Positions 1 to 9,354 of a stretch of DNA of 64,000 nt are shown piece after piece. Made by a program: the position numbers and the translations under genes. This DNA is from Sulfitobacter indolifex. Its GTDB lineage: Bacteria > Pseudomonadota > Alphaproteobacteria > Rhodobacterales > Rhodobacteraceae. The notes under the pieces were generated by a model. It ran no database searches, was not told the origin of the DNA, and saw only the letters and a program-made list of their open reading frames with translations. The first letter of the stretch is position 1; each line of letters begins with the position of its first letter. Location: NCBI RefSeq assembly GCF_022788655.1, contig NZ_CP084951.1, positions 2,046,001-2,110,000 of the forward strand. Direction: 5' to 3'.

Positions 1-648
1 CCCCATCCGCAGGACCGCCGCTGCGGCAAATGGCATCAACGCCACCACAGCAAGGGTCAGTCCCGCCAGCATCAAAAGCGGCGTGCTGGCATCCAGCCCC
101 GCCGCCCCGCGCCGTGCGACTTCGGCCCCGAAGATGAGAGTTGGAATATAGAGCGGCAGCACCAGCAGTGACAGCAGCAGCCCGCCGCGTTTGATCCCCA
201 CCGTCAGCGCCGCGCCGAACATGCCGATCACCGACAGCGCCGGGGTGCCAAGCGCGAGCGAGGCGAGCAACCACAGATGGCCGGGGGCCGCGAGTTGGAG
301 CATGACGCCGAGAAACGGCGCGGCCAACACCAGCGGCAGCCCAGTGGTCAGCCAATGCGCCAAAGCCTTGATCGCCAGCGCACCTTCCAGCGGCAAAGGC
401 GCAGTCAGCAGCAATTCAAGGGAGCCGTCCTCTAGGTCCAGCGCCAACAGCCGATCCAGCGACAGCAAGCAGGCCAACAGCGCGCCGAGCCAGAGCACAC
501 CGGGGGCGATGGCCTTGAGCAGCGCGCCTTCCGGTCCGACGCTGAAAGGCACCAGCATTGTCACGATCAGGAAAAACGCCAGCCCAAGGCCGAAGCCCCC
601 GCCCGCCCGCAGCGCCAACCGTAGATCGCGAAGCAGTAGCGCCTTCAT
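1..648 (-). CDS. ccmB: Haem exporter membrane subunit CcmB (partial, runs off the window)
   Basis: Membrane subunit of the CcmAB(CD) ABC transporter that works in cytochrome c maturation at the inner membrane. The start codon at 648 shares an ATGA overlap with the ccmA stop. The frame stays open for 216 codons to base 1, so only the last few residues of the roughly 220-residue family length should be missing. The translation begins [20 protein letters not shown] and then runs through several hydrophobic helices separated by short polar loops, as in CcmB. Coupling to ccmA supports co-translation. The identification is from hydrophobic pattern, N-terminal sequence and context. Confidence 0.9.
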   Translation of the reverse strand, partial: MKALLLRDLRLALRAGGGFGLGLAFFLIVTMLVPFSVGPEGALLKAIAPGVLWLGALLACLLSLDRLLALDLEDGSLELLLTAPLPLEGALAIKALAHWLTTGLPLVLAAPFLGVMLQLAAPGHLWLLASLALGTPALSVIGMFGAALTVGIKRGGLLLSLLVLPLYIPTLIFGAEVARRGAAGLDASTPLLMLAGLTLAVVALMPFAAAAVLRMG

Positions 649-1256
649 AGGAATGCCGCATCGCTGGCGCCGAGATCGACGTCGAGAGCCGCGCGGTAGG
701 CGCTGATGTCGAGCACATGGGCCTCGACCCCGAGATCAATATGCGTGGCCATCAAGGCCGAACCGCCTGCCGCGAGATGCCCGCGCAGAACGCTGCCAAA
801 AAGAGCCACAGCATCCGCATCAAGCGAAACGGTAGGTTCATCCAGCACCCAGATCGGACGGCCCGTCACCAACAGCCGTGCCAGCCCCAAACGCCGCTTT
901 TGCCCGGCGGAAAGCGTCCCTGCCAGACGATCAGCGAGAGGCCGCAGCGCGTAGCCATCAAGGGCACCGGATATATCATTATTCCCAAACACTTGCGCCC
1001 AAAAGCTCAGGTTCTCACGCACCGTCAACATGGATTTCAACCCATCCGCATGGGCGGCATAGGCCACCCTGTCCTCCGCCCCTTCGATCCGCCCCGACAG
1101 CGGTGCTTGCAGCCCTGCAATGCAGCGCAACAGCGTCGTCTTGCCCGCCCCGTTCGGGCCGCGCAGCACCAGCGCCTTGCCCGGTTCCAGTTCGAAGGAA
1201 ACGCCCGACAGAACCGGCACCCCGCCGCGCGCGACGCTTAGATCACTTACTTTCAT
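645..1256 (-). CDS. ccmA: Haem exporter ATP-binding subunit CcmA
   Basis: ATPase of the cytochrome c biogenesis ABC transporter, which energises release of haem-loaded CcmE. The 203-residue length is normal for CcmA. Visible motifs are Walker [10 protein letters not shown] (residues 33-41), the ABC signature LSAGQ (115-119) and Walker B IWVLDEPT (135-142). Its stop overlaps the ccmB start in an ATGA, so the two subunits are translationally coupled. It follows a small Mth938-like gene at 20 bp spacing and appears to be the distal part of the yajC-secDF operon. The rest of the ccm genes are expected beyond the left edge; ccmI is separate, near 26 kb. Confidence 0.95.
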   Translation of the reverse strand: MKVSDLSVARGGVPVLSGVSFELEPGKALVLRGPNGAGKTTLLRCIAGLQAPLSGRIEGAEDRVAYAAHADGLKSMLTVRENLSFWAQVFGNNDISGALDGYALRPLADRLAGTLSAGQKRRLGLARLLVTGRPIWVLDEPTVSLDADAVALFGSVLRGHLAAGGSALMATHIDLGVEAHVLDISAYRAALDVDLGASDAAFL

Positions 1257-1275
1257 GCGCGGTGCGGCTCCGCTC

Positions 1276-1629
1276 TCAGACCGGCAAAAGGGCCAGCGCG
1301 ATGCGCCGCCCCTCGCTCAGCAGGATATTATAAGTGCGGCAGGCGGCGGGAGAGGACATGACCTCAATCCCCAGACCAGCCTCTTCTAGCGTCTCGCGCA
1401 GGTCATCAGGGATATGCGCCACCTCTGCCCCGGTGCCGAGGAAGACGACATCGACCTTGCCCGCCAGCGCCAACACCGGGGCCGCGTCGGCCAAGCCGCC
1501 CCAGCCGGTAATCCCGTCGGGGCCGATCACCTGCGGCCCTTGCACGACCTCTCCGCCGATGCGGAAAAAGCCGGGGCCGTAGCCGTCGATCGGTTTGGCG
1601 TCGGTATAGGTGATCTCATTCAATCGCAT
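1276..1629 (-). CDS. Mth938-like domain protein
   Basis: A 117-residue single-domain protein of the Mth938/Xcc1710 family (related to mitochondrial NDUFAF3). Biochemical role in bacteria is not established. Visible features are a compact alpha/beta pattern with [17 protein letters not shown] near the N terminus and a central segment [11 protein letters not shown] that fits the family fold. It sits between a TauE-type permease (18 bp upstream) and ccmA (20 bp downstream), all on the minus strand. In many alphaproteobacteria this small gene accompanies secF and ccm genes, which matches this position. Function beyond family membership is unknown. Confidence 0.85.
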   Translation of the reverse strand: MRLNEITYTDAKPIDGYGPGFFRIGGEVVQGPQVIGPDGITGWGGLADAAPVLALAGKVDVVFLGTGAEVAHIPDDLRETLEEAGLGIEVMSSPAACRTYNILLSEGRRIALALLPV

Positions 1630-1647
1630 GTCATGTCCCTCTCAGGC

Positions 1648-2403
1648 TCAGATATTCCACAGCGGCAGACCAAGGATAGCCGATGCGGCGATGACGATAT
1701 AGGCCACCGCGCGAAAAAGCCGCTCTCGGCCCGGATCAAACAGCCGCGCCCCAATGATATTGGCGATGATGTTCGGCACCCCAGCGAGCAGCCCGAGGAC
1801 GAGCACCGACCAGACCACCTGCCCCGTCGCAGCCAGCATCACAAAAAGCAGCAGATCGATCCCCAGCAGGTAGAGCAGGAAATTCGCTCGGATTACTGCA
1901 GCGGGCCGCTGACTGGCCATATAGAGCAAAATTACAGGCGGCCCGGCGATGCCAGCAAAGCCCGTCATGAAGCCGCCCAAAGCGCCCGTCCCCACAACCA
2001 ACCGCGCGCCCAGCGGGCCATGATAACGCCAGCCCGCCAGCAGCAGCACCAGAAGCGCCAGTACCACGCCGGAAACGATCCACCCAAAGCCCTCGGGTGA
2101 CATCATCGACAGCCCCCAAAGGCCCAGTGGCATGCCGATCAGCACCCCCAACAATAAGCGCCCCACTTCTCGCGTCGCGCCTTGGCGCAGGGCATCTGGC
2201 AGATTGGGAAGGGGGCCGATCAGTTCGGCGGCGGTCATAAACAGGATGGCTTCGACCGGGGAGAGCACAAAGGCCGCAACCGGCATGATGATCATGGCAG
2301 AACCAAAGCCCGCAAAGCCCCGGACCAGCCCCGCCACGATCACAGCCAGCGCAAGCCATACCACCCCGGGGGTGGCGATGGCCTGCGCCAGCAGGTCAGG
2401 CAT
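1648..2403 (-). CDS. TauE/SafE-family sulfite/anion exporter
   Basis: An inner-membrane permease of the TauE/SafE family, about 251 residues with seven or eight hydrophobic segments. Members export sulfite, sulfoacetate or other organic anions; the substrate cannot be read from sequence. The glycine-rich N-terminal repeat AGLVRGFAGFGSAMIIMP and the later GFMTGFAGIAGPPVILLYMA are the paired family signatures. The ATG at 2403 is preferred over the TTG one codon upstream. The start overlaps the end of secF by 8 bp. A second member of the family is encoded at 28398-29219. Confidence 0.88.
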   Translation of the reverse strand: MPDLLAQAIATPGVVWLALAVIVAGLVRGFAGFGSAMIIMPVAAFVLSPVEAILFMTAAELIGPLPNLPDALRQGATREVGRLLLGVLIGMPLGLWGLSMMSPEGFGWIVSGVVLALLVLLLAGWRYHGPLGARLVVGTGALGGFMTGFAGIAGPPVILLYMASQRPAAVIRANFLLYLLGIDLLLFVMLAATGQVVWSVLVLGLLAGVPNIIANIIGARLFDPGRERLFRAVAYIVIAASAILGLPLWNI

Positions 2404-3364
2404 CAATATTTGCGAATTGCGTACCAGCGCCCGCGTCAGGCTTGGACCAGTCGCGCTTCACACCAAGGAACAGGACGACGTTCTTCGCGACATAGACCGA
2501 CGAATAGGTGCCCACGATCACGCCCCATGTGATGGCGAAGACAAAGGCCCGGATTACGTCGCCGCCAAGGATCAGCAGTGCGATCAGTGCCAGTAGCGTG
2601 GTACCCGAGGTCATCAGCGTCCGGCTCAGCGTTTCGTTGACGGATAGGTTCATCACCTCACGCAGGGGGCGCTTTTTGTATTTGCGCAGGTTTTCCCGCA
2701 GGCGGTCAAAGATCACCACCGTATCGTTGATGGAATAGCCAATGATCGTCAGGATCGCGGCCACTACCGGCAGGTCAAAGCGGATTTGCAAGAGTGAGAA
2801 CAAACCAATGGTCAGCACCACGTCATGGAACAATGCCACAACCGCCCCGACCGAAAACTGCCATTCGAACCGCAGCCAAATGTAGATCAAGATCGCCGCC
2901 AGCGCGCCCCCCACGGCCAGAAACGCCGTCTGGATCAACTCGCCCGAGACCTTCGGCCCAACAGACTCGACAGAGGTGAACTTGATATCCGGGGATACCT
3001 CCTGCAACGCCGTCTGAATTGTCTGGATCGTGTCTGTGGTCGCAGCTTCCTGCCCCTCTTGGGCCTGAACCCGGATCATCGCCACATGCTGATCGTCGCG
3101 AAAGCCGGGGTCAAAGACCTCAGAGATGGTCACGTCACCCAGCTCAAGCACGCTCAGCGCGTCACGGTAAGCGCCCACGTCCACGGCCTCAGTGGCTTCG
3201 GTTCGCAGGGTTGTCCCACCGCGGAAGTCGATGCCAAAGTTCAGCCCCATCACGCCCCAAGCGATCAGCGATAGGATCATCGCCACCACAGACGCGCCAA
3301 AGGTGATCTTGGCATAGCCAAAGAAGTCGAAGTTCGTGTTGTCGGGTACCAGCTTTAGTCGCAT
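2396..3364 (-). CDS. secF: Protein translocase subunit SecF
   Basis: Inner-membrane SecDF subunit that uses proton motive force to help complete preprotein export through SecYEG. I chose the ATG at 3364, just after the secD stop, because GAGG lies about 7 bases upstream and the protein then has the usual 322 residues, beginning MRLKLVPDNTNFDFFGY. A longer in-frame start at 3400 would overlap secD. Family motifs are FGIDFRGG (residues 43-50) before the periplasmic loop and a GYSINDTVVIFDRLREN segment in the later membrane domain. Six hydrophobic segments are visible. Cotranscribed with secD and yajC. Confidence 0.96.
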   Translation of the reverse strand: MRLKLVPDNTNFDFFGYAKITFGASVVAMILSLIAWGVMGLNFGIDFRGGTTLRTEATEAVDVGAYRDALSVLELGDVTISEVFDPGFRDDQHVAMIRVQAQEGQEAATTDTIQTIQTALQEVSPDIKFTSVESVGPKVSGELIQTAFLAVGGALAAILIYIWLRFEWQFSVGAVVALFHDVVLTIGLFSLLQIRFDLPVVAAILTIIGYSINDTVVIFDRLRENLRKYKKRPLREVMNLSVNETLSRTLMTSGTTLLALIALLILGGDVIRAFVFAITWGVIVGTYSSVYVAKNVVLFLGVKRDWSKPDAGAGTQFANIDA

Positions 3365-3365
3365 G

Positions 3366-5015
3366 TCAAACCTCGATTGTCTTGGGACGGCGGCGTTCAA
3401 ACCAGATCACCACCAGCAAGCGGGTGACGAAGAAGGCGGTGAAAACCGATGTCATAATGCCCAGCCCCAGCGTGACGGCGAACCCGCGCACCGGGCCAGA
3501 GCCCAAAGCGAAGAGAATGACCGCGACGATGAAAGTGGTGATGTTGGCATCCAGAATAGCGCTGAGCGCACGCTCATAGCCGAGCGAGATCGCCCGCGCA
3601 GCACCCTTGGCGTTGCGCTGCTCTTCGCGGATACGCTCGAAGATCAGCACGTTGGCGTCGACCGCCATGCCCACCGTCAGCACGATCCCGGCGATGCCCG
3701 GCAGGGTCAGCGTGGCCCCAATCAGGCTCAGCAGGCCAAAGATCAGGCCAACGTTGATGATCAGCGCGATATTGGCGAAGAACCCAAAGAGCCCGTAGGA
3801 TGCCCACATGAAGAAAAGCACGGCGGCGAAGGCCACCATCGTGGCGATCTTGCCCGCGTCGATGCTGTCTTGGCCCAGTTCTGGCCCAATGGTGCGCTCT
3901 TCGACAAAGCTCAGCCCCGCAGGCAGGGCACCAGCGCGCAGCAGCACGGCAAGGTTGGTGCTTTCCTCGACCGAGAAACGCCCGGTGATGATGCCCGACC
4001 CGCCCGGAATATGGCTTTGGATGGTCGGGGCGCTGATGACTTCGTTGTCGAGCACGATGGCAAAGGGCGACCCGATGTTATCAGCCGTATAATCGCCAAA
4101 CTTGCGCGCGCCAGAGGTGTCAAATCGGAAGGACACGGCAGGCGCGCCATTTTGGTCAAAGCTCGGCTGCGCGTCGACCAATTGCTCTCCGGTGACGACG
4201 GGGGCGGTTTCCACGGTGTAGAACACGCCCTCTTCATCCGCCGCAGGCAAGATCGCGTTGCCGATGCCGGGGTTGTCGTTCTCACTAGAGCCGCGGTTGA
4301 CCACCGGGTTGAAGGTCAGCTGTGCCGTGGTGCCGATGATCGCTTTCAGCTCGGCTGCTGAGCCGATGCCGGGCACTTGGATCAGGATGCGGTCCGCACC
4401 CTGACGCTGGATCGTCGGCTCACGGGTGCCGACCTCATCAATACGGCGGCGCACAATCTCAAGGCTTTGCTGCATCGTGCGTTCGTCAGTCGCCTGCTTT
4501 TCGGCGTCCGACAGGGTGATGTTAATGGTGCCATCCGTGCCGCTGACGTTGATGTCGCTGCCACCTGCCCCGGTGACCGTGGTCACAGGACGGGCCAGAT
4601 CGCGGGTGATCTGCAGGGCCTCGGCCATTTTCGACGCATCGTTCAAACGGACCCGCAACTCGCCCGCTGGCGCTTCTTCGCGCCGGACCGGGGTCAGGCT
4701 GCGCAATGCGTCACGAACCTCGGGCCATTGTGCTTCCATGCGCGAGGCATAGACATCGGCAAGCTGCACTTCGGCAAGCAGATGCGCACCGCCGCGCAGG
4801 TCAAGGCCAAGGTTCACCAACCCCGAGGGCATCCACTCAGGCCAAAGCGCGCGCTGCGCTTCCAACTCAGGCGTGCTGCCCTGCACGTCGATGGCCGCCA
4901 CGGCGTCATTGTGCTTTTCGACAGGAGCGTAAAAGGCATTGGGAAGCGCGAGCCAAAGTCCTGCCAAACAGGTCAGGACAATGGCAATCCGCTTCCACAG
5001 ATCAATCTGTAGCAT
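3366..5015 (-). CDS. secD: Protein translocase subunit SecD
   Basis: Partner of SecF in the SecDF-YajC accessory complex at the inner membrane. It has 549 residues: one N-terminal membrane segment, the LDLRGG motif (71-76), a large periplasmic region with the P1 head and base, and a C-terminal block of five membrane segments carrying GIVLTVGMAVDANVLIFERI. All are diagnostic for SecD. The gene starts 35 bp after yajC and is followed almost immediately by secF, the standard order yajC-secD-secF. Confidence 0.97.
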   Translation of the reverse strand: MLQIDLWKRIAIVLTCLAGLWLALPNAFYAPVEKHNDAVAAIDVQGSTPELEAQRALWPEWMPSGLVNLGLDLRGGAHLLAEVQLADVYASRMEAQWPEVRDALRSLTPVRREEAPAGELRVRLNDASKMAEALQITRDLARPVTTVTGAGGSDINVSGTDGTINITLSDAEKQATDERTMQQSLEIVRRRIDEVGTREPTIQRQGADRILIQVPGIGSAAELKAIIGTTAQLTFNPVVNRGSSENDNPGIGNAILPAADEEGVFYTVETAPVVTGEQLVDAQPSFDQNGAPAVSFRFDTSGARKFGDYTADNIGSPFAIVLDNEVISAPTIQSHIPGGSGIITGRFSVEESTNLAVLLRAGALPAGLSFVEERTIGPELGQDSIDAGKIATMVAFAAVLFFMWASYGLFGFFANIALIINVGLIFGLLSLIGATLTLPGIAGIVLTVGMAVDANVLIFERIREEQRNAKGAARAISLGYERALSAILDANITTFIVAVILFALGSGPVRGFAVTLGLGIMTSVFTAFFVTRLLVVIWFERRRPKTIEV

Positions 5016-5050
5016 AGTTCCGCCTTTGGGTTGCGGCCTCGGGGTAGGGT

Positions 5051-5329
5051 TTATTTCGCCGGTTCGGTCTTGGAAACGACGGTCGCGATGGTGGCCTGCA
5101 CCACACGCACTTTCACGCCTTCAGCGATTTCAACTTCGACTTCGCCATCTTCTTTGACCTTGACCACTTTGCCGATGATCCCACCTTGGGTGACGACCTG
5201 ATCACCCCGGCGCAGACCGGCAACCATGGCCTGATGTTCTTTCGCCTTCTTCTGCTGTGGGCGGATGAGCAGAAAATACATGATCGCGAAGATCAGGATC
5301 AGCGGCACAAATTGCTGGATGCCTTCCAT
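5051..5329 (-). CDS. yajC: Preprotein translocase accessory protein YajC
   Basis: Small single-span membrane protein that associates with SecDF. The ATG at 5329 is chosen over an upstream in-frame start at 5362 because AAAAGGA lies about 8 bases before it and the resulting 92-residue protein begins with the membrane helix (MEGIQQFVPLILIFAIMYFL), followed directly by the family motif RPQQKKAKEH. The C-terminal cytoplasmic domain contains LRRGDQVVTQGGIIGKV. It is the first gene of the minus-strand run and is divergent from serS. Confidence 0.95.
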   Translation of the reverse strand: MEGIQQFVPLILIFAIMYFLLIRPQQKKAKEHQAMVAGLRRGDQVVTQGGIIGKVVKVKEDGEVEVEIAEGVKVRVVQATIATVVSKTEPAK

Positions 5330-5548
5330 GGGGGTCGTCCTTTTCGATGGGTATTGGGCCACAAAACGGGCCTTGAGAATTTGGCCAGAACCTAAGCGCG
5401 CTAACAGCCGGGTGCAAGGTGCAAAGCCCCGTGGTTTATATGGGCCCAGACTGGCGCATATCGCCGCATGGTTGCGGCCCCTACCGCCCTGCCACGCTTT
5501 GAGGCATAACGCAGCTAAACCGACTCACCCGATCCCGAGGACAGACTT

Positions 5549-6841
5549 ATGCACGATATCCGCGCCATCCGCGACAATCCCGAGGCTTTTGATGCCGCTC
5601 TTGCCCGCCGGGGCGAAGCTGCGATGTCTGAGGCTGTGCTGTCCCTTGATGCCGCGCGCCGCGCCAAGATTGCTGCGGCTGAGACGGCAAAGGCCGAGCA
5701 GAACAAGGCCAGCAAGGAAGTCGGTGCTGCCAAAGCCAAGGGCGATGAGGCCGAATTTGAACGCCTGCGCGCACTGGTCAGCGACAAAAAGGCCGAAGTC
5801 GCCGCGATGAATACCGAGGCGCAGGAACTGGATGCACAGCTGACGGACATGCTGGCCCGCGTTCCCAACAGCCCCGCCGATGACGTACCGCAGGGCGCGG
5901 ATGAAGGTGACAATGTCGAGGTGAAGGTTTGGGGCGACAAACCCAGCTTTGATTTCACCCCGGTTGAGCATTACGAGATCGAAAGCGTCAAACCCGGCAT
6001 GGATTTCGAGACAGCCTCGAAAACATCGGGCGCGCGTTTTGTCATGCTGAAAGGCGGCGTGGCCCGCATTCACCGGGCATTGGCGCAGTTCATGATCGAT
6101 ACCCATGTGGATGAGAATGGCCTGACTGAGGTCAACACCCCCGTGCTGGTACGCGACGAGGCGATGTATGGCACGGATAAGCTGCCCAAGTTCGGCGAGG
6201 ACAGCTATCAGACCACGAACGGCTGGTGGCTGGTCCCGACCTCCGAAGTGCCCCTGACCTATTCGGTCGGCGGTGACACGCTTGAGCAAAGCGCCCTGCC
6301 GATCCGTCTCACCGCGCATACGCTTTGCTTCCGCTCCGAGGCCGGCAGCGCGGGTCGTGACACCGCAGGCATGCTGCGCCAACACCAGTTTGAAAAAGTG
6401 GAGATGGTGTCGATCACCCATCCCGATGAAAGCGACGCCGAGCAGCAGCGCATGGTTGGCTGTGCCGAGGGCATTTTGGAAAAACTGGGCGTGCCCTATC
6501 GCACCGTGATCCTTTGCACCGGCGACATGGGGTTTGGCGCGCGCCGGACCTATGACATTGAAGCTTGGGTGCCGGGGCAGAATTGCTACCGCGAGATTTC
6601 GTCGGTCTCAACCACCGGCGATTTTCAGGCGCGGCGTATGAACGCGCGGTTCAAGCCCGAAGGTGGCGGCAAGCCGCAGTTCGTGCATACACTGAATGGC
6701 TCTGGTCTGGCTGTAGGGCGGTGTTTGATTGCTGTGTTGGAGAATGGTCAGCAGGCGGATGGGTCGGTGAGGCTGCCGGAGGTGCTTGCGCCGTATCTGG
6801 GGGGCAAGACGACACTGACCGCTGAGGGTGTGCTCGCCTGA
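5549..6841 (+). CDS. serS: Seryl-tRNA synthetase
   Basis: Charges tRNA-Ser (and tRNA-Sec where present) with serine in the cytoplasm. The 430-residue protein has the N-terminal long antiparallel coiled-coil arm (about residues 30-100, rich in Ala, Lys and Glu) and a class II catalytic core. Motif 2 is visible as [20 protein letters not shown] and motif 3 as [24 protein letters not shown] precedes the ATG by about 7 bases. The gene is divergent from yajC across roughly 220 bp. A perfect small palindrome at 5463-5478 (GCCGCA-N4-TGCGGC) lies in that leader. Confidence 0.97.
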   Translation: MHDIRAIRDNPEAFDAALARRGEAAMSEAVLSLDAARRAKIAAAETAKAEQNKASKEVGAAKAKGDEAEFERLRALVSDKKAEVAAMNTEAQELDAQLTDMLARVPNSPADDVPQGADEGDNVEVKVWGDKPSFDFTPVEHYEIESVKPGMDFETASKTSGARFVMLKGGVARIHRALAQFMIDTHVDENGLTEVNTPVLVRDEAMYGTDKLPKFGEDSYQTTNGWWLVPTSEVPLTYSVGGDTLEQSALPIRLTAHTLCFRSEAGSAGRDTAGMLRQHQFEKVEMVSITHPDESDAEQQRMVGCAEGILEKLGVPYRTVILCTGDMGFGARRTYDIEAWVPGQNCYREISSVSTTGDFQARRMNARFKPEGGGKPQFVHTLNGSGLAVGRCLIAVLENGQQADGSVRLPEVLAPYLGGKTTLTAEGVLA

Positions 6842-6877
6842 GGCTATTACCAGGCCCGGAATCAAGCCGCAGGCGCC

Positions 6878-7014
6878 GGGCCATTGCCTGCCCGCCCGGA
6901 CGGGTAGGCGATTTGGTGAGGCTGGGCGCTACTCCGCGAACACACATGCAGGCTGAACTATGAAGCGGCATGAAACAACGGTGAGATCGCCGACCCGCGG
7001 GCAGGCGATGGCCC
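6878..7014. ncRNA. Candidate structured RNA: 137-nt nested inverted repeat
   Basis: Between serS and the next gene lies a long imperfect palindrome. The outer arm 6878-6895 pairs with 6997-7014 at 17 of 18 positions. Immediately inside, 6901-6912 pairs with 6986-6997 at 11 of 12 positions. Together the stems close a loop of about 73 nt. A GGCCCGG/CCGGGCC stem (6853-6859 with 676-82 of the same block, i.e. 6876-6882) competes for the left arm. No T tract follows, so it is not a simple terminator. Size and a long closed stem with a large central loop are compatible with 6S RNA, but no diagnostic sequence was recognised and the strand is undetermined. Confidence 0.45.
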
Positions 7015-7084
7015 TTAGTTGCCGAAAGCACCCGACGCTCTAAGATTAGATGTAACACAACACCTAATCCCGCGAGGCCCCCGC

Positions 7085-7801
7085 TTGCCCAAATCATCCC
7101 GCACCCTGATCGCAGCGCTCGCGCTGCTGCTCAGCATCGCCTTCGCGATTTCGCCATTCTTTGTCCCCAGCTTTTCGGGCTTTGATCCCAACCAGTTCCC
7201 CGTCCCGCAAGAGAACCCGCCCGCACAGCCCGCAGGCTATGCCTTCTCTATCTGGGGCCTGATCTATCTTTGGCTGATCGTCGGTTTGGCCTACGGCCTG
7301 TTGCGCGCACCACGTGACGCGCAGTGGCATGACATGCGCGTGCCGCTGTGCCTCTCGCTCGCGGTGGGCACCACATGGCTGGCGGTGGCCACCATGAGCC
7401 CGATCTGGGCGGCAGTGCTCATTTGGATCATGCTGATAACCGCGTTGATCGCCCTGTTCCTCGCCCCGGTCGAAGACCCGCTCTGGGCTGCCGCGCCGGT
7501 GGGCCTTTACGCTGGGTGGCTCTCTGCCGCGTCCTGCGTCTCACTGGCGCTGCTAGCGGCAGGCTATGGCTATCTTGAGGGGCAAACGGCAGCCGTGGTG
7601 TTTGTTGGGCTGGCGATTGCGATTGGGGCGATCGTGCAGACCGCCTTGGGACGCACGCCGACCTACGGCATCGCGGTAATCTGGGGGCTGGTGGGTGTTA
7701 TCGTGACCAACTGGGGCGAAACACCCGTGGTCGCCTATCTGGCGCTTGGGGGCAGCGTCGCGGTGGCGCTGCCCACCCTGCGGGCGTTTCGGCGGGGCTG
7801 A
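7085..7801 (+). CDS. TspO/tryptophan-rich sensory-like membrane protein
   Basis: A 238-residue integral membrane protein with about seven hydrophobic segments. The motif PAGYAFSIWGLIYLWLI near residue 48 is typical of the larger TspO-like (tryptophan-rich sensory protein) family; true TspO binds tetrapyrroles and modulates stress or photosynthesis genes in Rhodobacter. The TTG at 7085 is preferred (GCGAGG about 8 bases upstream) over an upstream TTG at 7019 that would extend into the inverted repeat region. It is convergent with der, ending 11 bp from its stop. Ligand and role are unknown. Confidence 0.7.
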   Translation: MPKSSRTLIAALALLLSIAFAISPFFVPSFSGFDPNQFPVPQENPPAQPAGYAFSIWGLIYLWLIVGLAYGLLRAPRDAQWHDMRVPLCLSLAVGTTWLAVATMSPIWAAVLIWIMLITALIALFLAPVEDPLWAAAPVGLYAGWLSAASCVSLALLAAGYGYLEGQTAAVVFVGLAIAIGAIVQTALGRTPTYGIAVIWGLVGVIVTNWGETPVVAYLALGGSVAVALPTLRAFRRG

Positions 7802-7812
7802 TGCCCCAGCCG

Positions 7813-9294
7813 TTAGTCCTTGCGGCGCCCTGCTGTGTGTTTGCGCAGCTTTGAAGGCGCGGCTTTCTTGCGGTTCTTATAGGGGTTCGCGTCCGACTGG
7901 CCACGCATCCACAGACGGATCGGCGTGCCGGGCATGTCAAAGTCGACCCGTAACCCATTGACCAGATAACGCGAATAGCTCTCTGGCACCTTGTCAGGAT
8001 GGCTACACATTACCACAAAACCCGGCGGGCGGGTCTTGGCTTGGGTCATATAGCGCAGCTTGATGCGTTTGCCCTGCGGCGCGGGGGGCGGGTGCGCCTC
8101 CATCATGCCCGAGAGCCAGCGGTTCAGCTGGGCGGTGGTGATCCGGCGGTTCCAAACCTCATAGGCGCGCATGATGGCGGCTTGCAGACGGTCAAGGCCC
8201 CTGCCCGTTTTGGCGCTCACGGTGATCAGCGGCGCACCACGAAGCTGTGGCAGAAGGCGCTCAAAGCTTTCCTTCAACTCGCGCAGCTTGTCCTGACGGT
8301 TCTCTTCGATGTCCCATTTGTTCACGGCGACGACCACGGCGCGGCCTTCGCGCTCGGCCAGATCGGCAATACGCAAATCCTGCTGTTCGAAGGGAATTTC
8401 GGCGTCCAGCAGAACCACCACGACTTCGGCAAATTTCACTGCGCGCAGACCGTCGCTAACGCTAAGTTTCTCAAGCTTTTCCTGAATCTTCGCCTTTTTC
8501 CGCATACCTGCGGTATCGAAGATTCGCATCGGCACCGGATCGCCGTCTGGCCCGGCCCATTCGGTCATCAGCGAGATCGCATCGCGGGTGATCCCGGCCT
8601 CGGGGCCAGTTAACAAACGGTCCTCGCCCAGAATCTGGTTGATCAGCGTCGACTTGCCCGCATTGGGGCGGCCCACCACGGCAACCTGCAACGGCTTGGC
8701 TCGCGTCGGCATGGGGACGGTTTCGGCCTCAAGATCGGCGTCATCCTCGGGCAGGTCCACGTCTGTTTCAGGCGCGTCCTGCACGGCGCGGTCTTCGTAT
8801 TCATCGGCCAGCGGCATCAGCATGCTGTAAAGGTCGTTCAACCCTTCCCCATGTTCGGCGGACAGGCGGATCGGCTCCCCCAGACCTAGCGAATAGGCCT
8901 CGATCATACCCGCATCAGCGGCTTTGCCCTCGGCCTTGTTGCCCGCAAGGATCACATGCGCGGATTTCTTGCGCAGGATTTCAGCGAACACCATGTCGGA
9001 CGGGGTCACGCCGACGCGGGCGTCGATCATAAACAGGCAAATGTCGGCCATATCAACCGCGCGTTCGGTCAGGCGCCGCATACGGCCCTGCAGACTGTCG
9101 TCGGTGACTTCCTCAAGACCGGCCGTGTCAATCACGGTAAAACGCAGGTCTGCCAGTTTGGCAGCACCTTCGCGCAGGTCACGGGTCACGCCGGGCTGGT
9201 CGTCGACCAGCGCGAGACGTTTGCCGACAAGGCGGTTGAACAGCGTGGATTTCCCGACATTGGGGCGGCCCACGATGGCAAGGGTAAAGGACAT
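7813..9294 (-). CDS. der: Ribosome assembly GTPase Der (EngA)
   Basis: Essential GTPase with two tandem G domains and a C-terminal KH-like domain, needed for 50S subunit assembly. The 493 residues show G1 motifs GRPNVGKS (residues 9-16) and GRPNAGKS in the second domain. G4 motifs are AGNKAEG in the first domain and VNKWDIEE in the second. An acidic linker joins them, and the C-terminal part contains KIRYMTQ-like [15 protein letters not shown]. Length is slightly above E. coli Der. It lies downstream of bamB on the same strand (60 bp), a conserved pairing in proteobacteria. Confidence 0.97.
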   Translation of the reverse strand: MSFTLAIVGRPNVGKSTLFNRLVGKRLALVDDQPGVTRDLREGAAKLADLRFTVIDTAGLEEVTDDSLQGRMRRLTERAVDMADICLFMIDARVGVTPSDMVFAEILRKKSAHVILAGNKAEGKAADAGMIEAYSLGLGEPIRLSAEHGEGLNDLYSMLMPLADEYEDRAVQDAPETDVDLPEDDADLEAETVPMPTRAKPLQVAVVGRPNAGKSTLINQILGEDRLLTGPEAGITRDAISLMTEWAGPDGDPVPMRIFDTAGMRKKAKIQEKLEKLSVSDGLRAVKFAEVVVVLLDAEIPFEQQDLRIADLAEREGRAVVVAVNKWDIEENRQDKLRELKESFERLLPQLRGAPLITVSAKTGRGLDRLQAAIMRAYEVWNRRITTAQLNRWLSGMMEAHPPPAPQGKRIKLRYMTQAKTRPPGFVVMCSHPDKVPESYSRYLVNGLRVDFDMPGTPIRLWMRGQSDANPYKNRKKAAPSKLRKHTAGRRKD

Positions 9295-9354
9295 AATTCA
9301 GGCTCCGGGCCCCGGTTGGGCCACTTCAGACACGCGCCTTAGCCTATTTGCGGC

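Noticed and set aside
416..739. 107-codon minus frame and overlapping plus frames in ccmA/ccmB
   Set aside because: Out of frame with the well-supported ccm genes.
5463..5478. GCCGCA-N4-TGCGGC hairpin upstream of serS as a tRNA-responsive leader
   Set aside because: Too short, with no T-box features, and such leaders are not expected in alphaproteobacteria; mentioned under serS only.
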